A stretch of DNA of 13,986 bases from JAJFTV01 sp964426355 (GTDB taxonomy: Bacteria > Chloroflexota > Anaerolineae > Anaerolineales > Anaerolineaceae): positions 1 through 13,986 of the forward strand of contig CAYRRA010000116.1 of the NCBI GenBank assembly GCA_964426355.1, read 5' to 3'. The translations under genes and the position numbers were made by a program. The number at the start of each line of letters is the position of its first letter. Within the stretch, counting starts at the first letter, position 1. The notes beneath the pieces are model-generated. The model was given only the letters and a program-made list of their open reading frames with translations. It was not told the origin of the DNA and searched no databases. This document shows positions 1-6,487 of the stretch, piece by piece.

Positions 1-39
1 TTCACGTGCAATGTTTGATAAATCCGTTTGTTGCGCCAT
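1..39 (-). CDS. Divergent gene, N-terminal 13 codons only
   Basis: A leftward reading frame starts with ATG at 39-37 and stays open to the window edge, giving M-A-Q-Q-T-D-L-S-N-I-A-R-E. It is too short for family assignment. Support comes from signals rather than the peptide: an AGGA Shine-Dalgarno-like sequence lies six bases before the ATG, and a consensus sigma-70 promoter on the same strand (TTGACA at 99-94, TATAAT at 77-72) would start transcription about 26 bases upstream of the codon. The start site would fall inside the inverted repeat next to the ArsR-type gene, so the gene is probably a target of that repressor, for example a further resistance function. The product is unknown. Confidence 0.65.
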   Translation of the reverse strand, partial: MAQQTDLSNIARE

Positions 40-52
40 TATTTTTCCTAAA

Positions 53-76
53 ATAGTTCAATATGTATTGAATTAT
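53..76. promoter_or_regulatory. ArsR/SmtB-type operator (11-2-11 inverted repeat)
   Basis: The core TTCAATA-TG-TATTGAA (57-72) is a perfect 7-2-7 inverted repeat. It extends to 11-2-11 (ATAgTTCAATA / TATTGAAtTAT, 53-76) with a single mismatch. Size, AT-richness and the two-base centre resemble the 12-2-12 operators known for ArsR/SmtB repressors such as CadC and SmtB. It lies between the repressor gene and the divergent gene and covers the leftward -10 box. Binding by the adjacent repressor is inferred. Confidence 0.7.
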
Positions 77-99
77 ATTTTAATTAACTACTATGTCAA
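72..99 (-). promoter_or_regulatory. Consensus sigma-70 promoter for the leftward gene
   Basis: On the minus strand TTGACA lies at 99-94 and TATAAT at 77-72, with a 16-base spacer. Both hexamers match the sigma-70 consensus exactly. The predicted start is near 65, leaving a leader of about 26 bases before the ATG at 39. The -10 box and the start site sit within the 53-76 inverted repeat, so a bound repressor would block RNA polymerase directly. A promoter this strong, covered by an operator, is what a tightly repressed, inducible resistance gene would need. Confidence 0.75.
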
Positions 100-185
100 G
101 CAAAACAGATCAGGCAAAAAGTCATATACGTGGTGTGAAAATCATCCTTGTAAAAAATCAGAATGACGATAAAATATTCATTAAA

Positions 186-611
186 ATGAATATGATGATA
201 GAAGATGAATTTTATCAAGTACAAAGTACTTTGTTCAAAGCATTGAACCACCCCGTTCGGCTGGCAATTTTGGATGTCTTAAGACAAGACGAAGCCTGTG
301 TTTGCCATCTGGAAGCCGTTCTGGGGCAGCGCCAGGCATACATATCTCAACAGCTCTCTGTTCTTCGCGAAGCAAAACTGATCCAGGACCGCCGTGATGG
401 CTGGAATATCTATTACCAGGTAACAGATCGGAAAATCTTTGACCTGGTCGACCTGGCACGCCAGGTCGTCTTTAAAGCGCAAATCCCGGTTATAAACCTG
501 AAACCGCAAAACTGCCCCTGTCCCAAATGTAATGCCAACCAGGATAACTTTCAAACAAATGCATCTATCGAAAAGAAATTTTGTCACAAGGAGAAAAATG
601 TTAGTGATTAA
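186..611 (+). CDS. arsR: ArsR/SmtB-family metal(loid)-responsive repressor
   Basis: This is a winged-helix repressor that leaves its operator when it binds metal or metalloid. Numbered from the ATG at 186 it has 141 residues. ALNHPVRLAIL (about 19-29) begins the core, EACVCHLE (about 36-43) carries the Cys-Val-Cys pair found in As(III)-sensing ArsR proteins on the helix before the recognition motif, and QAYISQQLSVLREAKLI (about 50-66) is the recognition helix region, followed by a wing with RRDGWNIYYQV. The third Cys of the E. coli-type site is absent. The C-terminal tail instead carries C-P-C-P-K-C and a later Cys. The frame is open from an ATG at 93, but that start overlaps the leftward -35 box, has no ribosome-binding site and would give an atypical N-terminus. 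ATGs at 186, 192 and 195 all fit the family better; none has a clear Shine-Dalgarno. Its end overlaps the next gene by 14 bases, indicating co-transcription. The metal is not proven. Confidence 0.88.
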   Translation: MNMMIEDEFYQVQSTLFKALNHPVRLAILDVLRQDEACVCHLEAVLGQRQAYISQQLSVLREAKLIQDRRDGWNIYYQVTDRKIFDLVDLARQVVFKAQIPVINLKPQNCPCPKCNANQDNFQTNASIEKKFCHKEKNVSD

Positions 612-840
612 AGTGTTAGGCTCAGGCTGTCCCAATTGTAAAAAAGTGGAAGCGGTTGCACGCAAAGTCGTCGAAACGCTTGCGATAGAAGCCACAATCG
701 TAAAAGTGACCGATTACAACGAGATCATGCAGTTCGACATCCTCTCTACACCCGGTTTGGTGATCAATGACAAAGTGGTCTCTTTCGGTCGCATCCCGAC
801 CGAGAGCGAGGTAACCACCTGGGTTACATCGGCGCTGTAA
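598..840 (+). CDS. Small thioredoxin-like redox-active disulfide protein
   Basis: This 80-residue protein has a minimal thioredoxin/glutaredoxin-like fold. The strand MLVIKVLGSGCPNCKK holds the active-site C-P-N-C (Cys11, Cys14). ILSTPGLVIN (about 49-58) gives the cis-proline loop typical of the fold. It matches the size and pattern of the 'redox-active disulfide protein 2' family (TIGR00412-like), often encoded beside YraQ/ArsP-type permeases. There is no signal peptide, so it is probably cytosolic. An AGGAG at 589-593 precedes the ATG at 598 by four bases, and the start lies inside the end of the repressor gene. It may keep a metalloid, or the permease cysteines, reduced, or pass electrons to the CcdA-like protein encoded downstream. 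The substrate is inferred, not shown. Confidence 0.88.
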   Translation: MLVIKVLGSGCPNCKKVEAVARKVVETLAIEATIVKVTDYNEIMQFDILSTPGLVINDKVVSFGRIPTESEVTTWVTSAL

Positions 841-858
841 TCTAAGCTTGTTCAAAAC

Positions 859-901
859 GGCTGGCACTCGGTTTTTTGTATTTTGTGAAACCCCGCCAGC
901 C
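859..901. repeat. Inverted repeat between mini-thioredoxin and permease genes
   Basis: GGCTGGC (859-865) and GCCAGCC (895-901) are perfect 7-bp arms. Inside them GGTTT (869-873) can pair with AAACC (888-892), making an interrupted hairpin of about 43 bases. On the plus strand it is followed by AAAAATTTG and not a T-run, so it is not a canonical terminator. It could stabilise the upstream transcript or dampen read-through into the permease gene. Confidence 0.45.
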
Positions 902-907
902 AAAAAT

Positions 908-938
908 TTGCAATAATTACATTCATATTATTGAATAT
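908..938 (+). promoter_or_regulatory. Possible secondary promoter/operator before the permease
   Basis: TTCATATTATTGAA (922-935) has arms TTCA and TTGAA like those of the operator at 57-72, but its centre is two bases shorter. TTGCAA at 908-913 could be a -35 element, with TTGAAT at 931-936 as a weak -10. It lies 20-50 bases before the permease ATG in a 116-bp gap. It may be a degenerate second site for the ArsR-type repressor. The assignment is tentative because AT-rich DNA yields such repeats by chance. Confidence 0.3.
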
Positions 939-956
939 TTTGGAATAGGGTCTACC

Positions 957-2444
957 ATGTCTGCTTTCTTTGAACTGCTTTCACGTTTATTTTTTGGGGG
1001 TTTGGGGAACCTTGCTGCTTATTTGGCTGCGCATGTGCTGCTCTGCTTGCTTCCGGCGTTCTTTATTGCCGGCGCCATGACCGCGCTGATCCCCAAAGAG
1101 ACCATCACACGCTACCTGGGGCGCAACACTCCTAAGATCATTTCCTATCCTGCATCGGCTGCTGCGGGTTTCTTACTGGCGGTTTGCTCCTGCACGGTGA
1201 TTCCGCTGTTTGCCGGGATCTACAAAAAAGGCGCCGGGCTGGGACCGGCGATTACATTCTTGTTTGTTGCACCAGCGGTTAACATTCTCGCGCTGACCTA
1301 CACAGGCACGGTGATTGGAATGGACCTGGCGATTGCCCGGTTAGTGCTGTCACTCGCTTTTGGCATCGGCATCGGAATCATTATGGCTACAATCTTCCAC
1401 AAGGAAGATGCCGCGCATGACAAAGCCACCGACGCGCTGTTTGCCGGACAGGCTAAAATGCGCCGCACCGCATTGTTCTTCCTGCTGGCATTGGTGGTGC
1501 TCCTGGTTGCTGGAACCTTTCAATTCGGCTTTCTCAAGCAGTCCTATTTACAGATTGACCTCCCCTTTCCCGGGGTGAACCGCTTCCAGGAGTTTCTCTT
1601 TAATCTGGTGCCATTCGATTCCGCAAAAGGCGAAGAGGGAGTAACTGCACAAGGTGCGCTGCTGATTGGGATGCTTGCTGTGATTGGCATCACGACATGG
1701 AAAGGGTTGGAGAAAATTCACGATGGCTTTAACCGCTGGACATGGATTTCGATTGGTTTGGTAGGGGTAACGCTGCTGATTGCTGCATTGGGGTTCAACC
1801 CGCATAGTGGTGGACTCACGCTGCAGTTCACCGGCAAATTCTTTGGCGTCCTGTTGATGACCGTTTTGGCAGGCTGGATGCTGAAAACAAAGCTCACAGA
1901 AGACGAAACGCGCGACTTTTTGTGGGAATCCTGGCGCTTTATCAAACAAATATTCCCGCTGCTCATCGTTGGCGTTTTTGCGGTGGGCATCATCCGAGAA
2001 TTGATTAAACCGGAGTGGATTGAAACGATTGCCGGGCAAAATAACCTGTTGGGGAATTTCGTCGGGGTGTTGTTTGGGATTTTCATGTACTTCCCCACGC
2101 TGGTAGAAGTGCCGATTGCGCAGATGTTCCTCAGCCTGGGCATGCACCGCGGTCCGCTGCTGGCATACTTGATTTCCGATCCCGAACTCAGTTTGCAAAG
2201 TATCCTGATTACGGCAACAATCATTGGACGTTTGAAAGCCTGGGTTTACGTATGCTGGGTGGCTTTATTCAGCACGCTGGCAGGCTTAATTTACGGCGCC
2301 TGGACGGATGGTGCCAGTATCTGGCTGGTGGCACTTTATCTGGTTGGGTTCCTGGCTGCATTGACGGCAGTGCTCATGTTTATCAGCCAGCGTATCAAAA
2401 CCCGCTTCAGCACTGTTATAGAAAAAAACCAGACCAATTCATAA
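957..2444 (+). CDS. YraQ/ArsP_1-family permease (SO_0444-like)
   Basis: This is a polytopic inner-membrane protein of 495 residues with roughly ten to twelve hydrophobic segments. The N-terminal half holds AVCSCTVIPLFAG (about 75-87), where Cys77-Ser-Cys79 is the conserved C-x-C of this permease family, then FLFVAPAVNILAL (101-113). The C-terminal half has a related block, FMYFPTLVEVPIAQMFLSLG (376-395) followed by PLLAYLISDPELS, consistent with an internal duplication. Relatives include ArsP, an efflux permease for trivalent organoarsenicals, and proteins annotated as Cu/Zn efflux transporters (SO_0444 family), so the cargo is likely a thiophilic metal or metalloid. The central segment (about 190-310) is longer than in minimal family members. 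The ATG at 957 (MSAFFELL) was chosen over an in-frame ATG at 876 because the upstream residues are polar and atypical. AGGG at 947-950 is a weak ribosome-binding site. It follows the repressor and mini-thioredoxin genes. Confidence 0.88.
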   Translation: MSAFFELLSRLFFGGLGNLAAYLAAHVLLCLLPAFFIAGAMTALIPKETITRYLGRNTPKIISYPASAAAGFLLAVCSCTVIPLFAGIYKKGAGLGPAITFLFVAPAVNILALTYTGTVIGMDLAIARLVLSLAFGIGIGIIMATIFHKEDAAHDKATDALFAGQAKMRRTALFFLLALVVLLVAGTFQFGFLKQSYLQIDLPFPGVNRFQEFLFNLVPFDSAKGEEGVTAQGALLIGMLAVIGITTWKGLEKIHDGFNRWTWISIGLVGVTLLIAALGFNPHSGGLTLQFTGKFFGVLLMTVLAGWMLKTKLTEDETRDFLWESWRFIKQIFPLLIVGVFAVGIIRELIKPEWIETIAGQNNLLGNFVGVLFGIFMYFPTLVEVPIAQMFLSLGMHRGPLLAYLISDPELSLQSILITATIIGRLKAWVYVCWVALFSTLAGLIYGAWTDGASIWLVALYLVGFLAALTAVLMFISQRIKTRFSTVIEKNQTNS

Positions 2445-2472
2445 AAGATGGCAAAAAATGCCCAATTTCTGG

Positions 2473-2495
2473 TATAAGTAAATGAATCTCATTCA
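2473..2495 (+). promoter_or_regulatory. Possible promoter before the thioredoxin/CcdA fusion gene
   Basis: TATAAG at 2473-2478 preceded by TGG resembles an extended -10. ATGGCA at 2448-2453 is a poor -35 at a long spacing of 19. Immediately downstream is a perfect 5-3-5 inverted repeat, TGAAT-CTC-ATTCA (2483-2495), where a repressor could sit over the start site. The 65-bp gap also permits simple read-through from the permease gene. Confidence 0.3.
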
Positions 2496-2509
2496 ACCGG
2501 AAAAGAACA

Positions 2510-4462
2510 ATGCATATCGTTTGTCCAAAGAAAACACTATTTTTTGCAACCTTATTCCTGCTGATGTTGTTCACCCCTTTTGCAGTATTTGCATCGGAGG
2601 AAAAAGACAACCAACTTGAGCACTCATTTCATGAAATAGCAGCCCAGGGAGCCGAGCAAACAGCCACAATAACCCCAGATATTTGCGGTTTTGGCTGTGG
2701 CATGAAGATACCCACAGATACCACGGCATTGACAGAACATAACGAAGGGCAGATTCAGTTTGAACCCGGTCTGGTCAAGTTCATTCTTTTCTGGATGCAG
2801 GGTTGCCCAAACTGTGACAAGATTATTTCCAACTTTCTCCCGCAGCTTGAAGAAAGGTATGGCGACACGCTAGATGCAAGAACCATCGAACTGGTCGATG
2901 TAGCCGATGTTGATCTGCTCTATTCTATTGGACGTGAACAAGGGCTGGATAACGAAGAAATAGGCGTTCCTTTCCTGATGATTGGCGATGATATCCTGAC
3001 CGGTTATACTCAAATCACTGCCGAATTGTCCAACCTGATCGAACGCTATCTGCAACAGGGCGGGGTTGGCTATCCCGATCATCCCCATCTCAGCCTGTTG
3101 CTGCCGGTTTCTTCCTCTACAACAAAAACATCATTTGCTGTGCCTTCACAAACACAGGAACCCGCTGCCAGCCCACTCCCAAACGCCTTTGAAACAAAAA
3201 TTTATCTTTTCTGGGGCGATGGCTGTCCGCATTGTGCCAGGGCAGAAGCCTTCCTTGACCAGTTGACACAAGCGAACCCAAACATTTCACTACAAGCTTT
3301 TGAAATCTATCATATCGCCGAAAACCAGATCCTCTTTCGGCAGTTTGCTGCGCTGTTCGGGTTTGAGCCGTATTCCGTACCCACCATTTTTCTCGGCGAT
3401 GAATATTGGGTGGGTTTTTCCGATTCGATCCAGTCTCAAATTGAAACCGCCGTACAGAATTGTCTCGAATTCGGTTGTCCGGATCGTGGAGAGAGGCTAC
3501 TGACGAAAACAGACCTGGAAGAAACCATTCCAGCCATCCCCACAACCGAAACAGATGCAGCATCAACAGGTGCAAATGTAATCGATATACCTCTGGTTGG
3601 TAAGATCGATTTATCGCGCCAATCCTTACTGATCAGTACTTTGTTGATTTCATTTGTGGATGGTTTCAATCCCTGTTCCATTTGGGTTCTGAGCATACTG
3701 CTGGCAATGACCTTGCAAACCCAGTCCCGTAAAAAAGTCTTAATCATTGGGCTGGTTTTTATCAGCGTGACCGCATTCATCTATGCGTTGTTTATCGCTG
3801 GTTTATTCACTGTCCTCACTTTTGTGAATTTTACCGGATGGATACAAGTGATCGTTGCTCTTGTTGCCCTGTTCTTCGCACTGGTCAACATCAAAGATTA
3901 TTTTTGGTATAAAGAGGGTCTGTCGTTTACAATTGACGACCAGAAAAAACCGGGGATTTATAAGCGCATGCGCAGTATCCTGAATGCCGGTGATTCAATC
4001 TGGGGTCTGGTTGGTGGCACGATTGTTTTGGCTGCCGGCGTCTCCATTGTTGAGTTTTCCTGTACCGCCGGTTTTCCTGTGATTTGGACAAACCTGCTAT
4101 CCGCGCAGCAGGTGCCTTTTACTCAATTCTTACTGCTTTTGCTGGTTTATATGTTGATTTACCAACTGGATGAACTGGGTATCTTTTTAGCAGCCGTGTT
4201 TACACTGCGTTCCAGTAAACTGGAAGAAAAACACGGTCGCCTCCTCAAACTGGTGGGCGGTATGCTGATGTTAACGCTGGCGGTGGTGATGCTGGTGAAA
4301 CCCAGCTTGATGAATGAATTAAGCAGCTCGTTGATTATTTTTGGGGCTGCATTTGGCGCGACTTTGCTGTTGTTGCTGGTTCACCGCTACATTTTACCCC
4401 GTCTGGGTATTCACCTGGGCAGCGAATTTTCAAGAAGTAAAAGCAAAAAACGACATCGTTGA
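2510..4462 (+). CDS. Exported tandem thioredoxin domains fused to a CcdA-like membrane domain
   Basis: This 650-residue predicted thiol-disulfide transporter starts with a signal peptide or anchor (residues 1-29, ending AVFA). The first thioredoxin-like domain (about 87-185) has WMQGC99-P-N-C102 and a cis-Pro loop GVPFLM. A Ser/Thr/Pro/Gln linker (about 200-225) leads to a second (about 228-320) with WGDGC239-P-H-C242 and SVPTIF. The rest (about 370-630) is a CcdA/DsbD-type membrane domain with GFNPC389 and EFSC518-TAGFP, the expected pair of intramembrane cysteines; the second lacks the preceding proline of classical DsbD. Extra Cys pairs lie at 59/63 and 318/323, and the tail is very basic. 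In CcdA/DsbD proteins such a domain carries electrons from cytosolic thioredoxin to exported thiol proteins. Here the exported thioredoxins are N-terminal, the reverse of DsbD's C-terminal arrangement. GGAAAAG (2499-2505) is a plausible ribosome-binding site. The final codons overlap the opposing terminator. Confidence 0.83.
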   Translation: MHIVCPKKTLFFATLFLLMLFTPFAVFASEEKDNQLEHSFHEIAAQGAEQTATITPDICGFGCGMKIPTDTTALTEHNEGQIQFEPGLVKFILFWMQGCPNCDKIISNFLPQLEERYGDTLDARTIELVDVADVDLLYSIGREQGLDNEEIGVPFLMIGDDILTGYTQITAELSNLIERYLQQGGVGYPDHPHLSLLLPVSSSTTKTSFAVPSQTQEPAASPLPNAFETKIYLFWGDGCPHCARAEAFLDQLTQANPNISLQAFEIYHIAENQILFRQFAALFGFEPYSVPTIFLGDEYWVGFSDSIQSQIETAVQNCLEFGCPDRGERLLTKTDLEETIPAIPTTETDAASTGANVIDIPLVGKIDLSRQSLLISTLLISFVDGFNPCSIWVLSILLAMTLQTQSRKKVLIIGLVFISVTAFIYALFIAGLFTVLTFVNFTGWIQVIVALVALFFALVNIKDYFWYKEGLSFTIDDQKKPGIYKRMRSILNAGDSIWGLVGGTIVLAAGVSIVEFSCTAGFPVIWTNLLSAQQVPFTQFLLLLLVYMLIYQLDELGIFLAAVFTLRSSKLEEKHGRLLKLVGGMLMLTLAVVMLVKPSLMNELSSSLIIFGAAFGATLLLLLVHRYILPRLGIHLGSEFSRSKSKKRHR

Positions 4463-4476
4463 CCTGGTCAACGATG
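4445..4476 (-). terminator. Terminator of the two-component operon
   Basis: CATCGTTGAC-CTG-GTCAACGATG (4454-4476) is a perfect 10-bp stem with a three-base loop. Read leftward it is followed, after TCG, by six T residues (4450-4445), a good intrinsic terminator for the response-regulator gene that ends at 4503. There is no T-run in the rightward direction. The T-run and nearly all of the left arm lie inside the last codons of the convergent thioredoxin/CcdA gene, whose stop codon is at 4460-4462. Confidence 0.8.
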
Positions 4477-4502
4477 GGTAAAGCGGCAGGCTGCATGATG
4501 AA

Positions 4503-5171
4503 CTACTCCCTGGAATGATCCCCGCTGTTGGTTTCAGCCAGCCCGTGGCGCAATGCCAGGATGGCAGCCTGAGTGCGATCTGTAACGCCCAACTTGCCAA
4601 AGATCGAGCTGACGTAGTTTCGCACGGTCCCTTCTGAAAGGTACAACCTTTTCGCGATTTCGGTGTTTGTCAACCCATTTGCCAGAAGGCGTAACACTTC
4701 AAGCTCGCGTTCGCTGAGGTCTTCGGTGACCAGCGTATTTTGCGGCACGGCGCTGCGCGCAATATGGGCAAACAGCTTGCCCCCCACGCCGGGGTCGATA
4801 AACGTATCTCCGCAGGCAGTACCCTTGACTGCCTTGATGAGTTGCTCCTTGGGCGTTCCCTTGAGCAGATATCCTGCTGCGCCACTGCGAATGGCATCAA
4901 ACACCCATTCATCCGCCCCAAATGTTGTCAAGACCAGCACTTTTATCTGCGGAAATTGCTCATGGATGGCGCGCGTGGCTTGTATGCCATTCATACCGGG
5001 CATTTTTAAATCCATCAAGACAACATCCGGCACGATAGTGGGGATTTTTTCCAGCGCCTCCGCACCGTCATACGCAACCCCAACCACCTCAATCTCCCTG
5101 TCTGCGTTCAGAATTGCTTCCAGACCATCACAGACGATGGTTTGATCATCGCAGATAAAGACACGGATCAT
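4503..5171 (-). CDS. NarL/FixJ-family response regulator
   Basis: This is a 222-residue two-component regulator. The receiver domain (about 1-118) has the acidic pair Asp8-Asp9, the phospho-acceptor Asp54 in VVLMDLKMPG, Thr82/Thr83 and Lys104 in YLLKG. The LuxR-type helix-turn-helix domain (about 150-208) has LSERELEVLRLLANGLTNTEIA and LSEGTVRNYVSSIFGKLGV. The ATG at 5171 overlaps the kinase stop codon as ATGA, and GGGAG of the kinase's last codons is placed as its ribosome-binding site; an in-frame ATG at 5186 is less likely. Architecture resembles LiaR/VraR/DesR-type regulators, many of which answer to membrane or antibiotic stress. The exporter operon across the divergent region is the most probable target, inferred from position and from the inverted repeats there. 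Confidence 0.93.
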   Translation of the reverse strand: MIRVFICDDQTIVCDGLEAILNADREIEVVGVAYDGAEALEKIPTIVPDVVLMDLKMPGMNGIQATRAIHEQFPQIKVLVLTTFGADEWVFDAIRSGAAGYLLKGTPKEQLIKAVKGTACGDTFIDPGVGGKLFAHIARSAVPQNTLVTEDLSERELEVLRLLANGLTNTEIAKRLYLSEGTVRNYVSSIFGKLGVTDRTQAAILALRHGLAETNSGDHSRE

Positions 5172-6427
5172 ACGATTTTCTCCCATTCAAGCCGTACCGT
5201 TGTTCCCTGATCCTTCTGGCTGCTCACTTCCCAGCGTGCGCCAATCAGGTTGGCGCGTTCCTGCATACCCAGGATGCCAAATCGGTTCTCAATTTTTTCC
5301 TGCAGCGGGTTAAACCCTATGCCGTCATCGCTCACTTCCAGTACCAGGCACTTTGCCTGCCAGCCCAGCTTGATGGTCACCAGAGAAGCATTTGCATGGC
5401 GGATGATGTTTTCCAGCGCTTCCTGGGCAATACGATAATAACCCTGTTCAACATCAACAGGCAGACCCTCCAAAAGATCGGTCATCTCTAAATTTAGCTT
5501 AAAAGAAGCGCGCTCTGCAGCATCCTCCGCCAGAGAACGAACTGCCAGGCTTAACCCCATTTCTTCCAAAGGGCTCGCCCTGAGGTTTTGCATGGCTCTG
5601 CGCGTTTCATCGAGACCGTTGCGCGTGGTATCCAATGCCTGCTGAAGCATTTCTTCAGCGCGTGGTGGCATATCCTGCCAGAGAGAGGTAACGGCATCCA
5701 ACTGCACCGCCAGACCGCTGAGCGTATGCGCAACCACATCATGCAACTCGCGCGCCATCCGGATGCGTTCCTGATTGATGCTCAGATGCTCAATGGTGGC
5801 TGCGTGCTGCACCAGGCGAATATTGGCTTTTTCCAACGCCTGGTTGGCATCGGTGAGCGCTTGTTTTTGGGCACGTTGCAAAGAGACAAGCCTGCCCACA
5901 ATATAACCAACGAACAAGAAAGCCACCGTGCGGGCAAAAATCAACCCGACATGAATATAGCCAATCGTCCCGGTGATAGGTTGAAAAATCCGCAGCATGA
6001 GATCGAAAAATGCGGCTCCAAATGAAAAAGCCACCATCGCAGCCAAACCATATTGCCATGCCACCAAAACCAATGGCAAAAAGAGATACACAAAAGGTTG
6101 AAAAAGCATGGCGATATGTTCGCGGAGGACGGTTTGCTGCACCAGGTATAGATAAGATTCGAGGAGCGTGCCTGCCGTCGTGATGATGATGGCGATTGGA
6201 AAAAAGAACCGTCCCAGCTTTTTTCGCGGCAGGTTCCAGAAAAGGTAAATAAACAGGATAGGGGTATCAATGACCGAAAGCCAGAAAAGCAAGTCGATGC
6301 CCGCAAAAAAACGTTCCGTTTCAAAAAACAGGGAAATGACCGTGCCAATAAAGAAAACCGCTGTTCTAAAAGCTACAAACAGCTTGAACACCTGCAGAAT
6401 TCCCGGTTCAAGGTCGCTTATTTTCAT
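5168..6427 (-). CDS. NarL-type partner sensor histidine kinase (HisKA_3)
   Basis: This 419-residue membrane kinase has about five to six hydrophobic segments between residues 10 and 180 with only short external loops, so it probably senses something in or at the membrane rather than a soluble ligand. A short coiled coil (about 180-215) leads to the HisKA_3 dimerisation domain, where MARELHDVVAH carries the phospho-acceptor His229. The ATPase domain shows the N-box QEALENIIRHA (Asn340), the G1 box SDDGIGF and the G2 region NRFGILGMQERA. The ATG at 6427 was preferred to a TTG at 6445 in the same frame. A possible -10 (TATAGA, 6462-6457) lies upstream, with the 6474-6487 inverted repeat over its -35 position, suggesting activation, perhaps by its own regulator. 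The signal is unknown. Confidence 0.92.
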   Translation of the reverse strand: MKISDLEPGILQVFKLFVAFRTAVFFIGTVISLFFETERFFAGIDLLFWLSVIDTPILFIYLFWNLPRKKLGRFFFPIAIIITTAGTLLESYLYLVQQTVLREHIAMLFQPFVYLFLPLVLVAWQYGLAAMVAFSFGAAFFDLMLRIFQPITGTIGYIHVGLIFARTVAFLFVGYIVGRLVSLQRAQKQALTDANQALEKANIRLVQHAATIEHLSINQERIRMARELHDVVAHTLSGLAVQLDAVTSLWQDMPPRAEEMLQQALDTTRNGLDETRRAMQNLRASPLEEMGLSLAVRSLAEDAAERASFKLNLEMTDLLEGLPVDVEQGYYRIAQEALENIIRHANASLVTIKLGWQAKCLVLEVSDDGIGFNPLQEKIENRFGILGMQERANLIGARWEVSSQKDQGTTVRLEWEKIV

Positions 6428-6473
6428 GTGCTCATCATAGCACAACTTGCTTCAAATCTATACTCACATGGCG

Positions 6474-6487
6474 CATATCGTGATATG
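6474..6487. promoter_or_regulatory. Inverted repeat CATATC-GT-GATATG, likely regulator site
   Basis: Perfect 6-2-6 inverted repeat in the divergent region between the kinase and exporter operons. NarL-family regulators commonly bind inverted half-sites with a short central gap. It coincides with the -35 position of the proposed kinase promoter (TATAGA at 6462-6457). Binding by the adjacent regulator is inferred. Confidence 0.45.

Noticed and set aside
93..185. N-terminal extension of the ArsR-type protein from the ATG at 93
   Set aside because: The ATG lies on the leftward -35 box, has no ribosome-binding site, and the 31 extra residues are atypical for the family; starts at 186-195 fit better.
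1548..2224. Long leftward open frames opposite the permease gene
   Set aside because: They are antisense shadows of a strongly supported membrane protein and show no family pattern.
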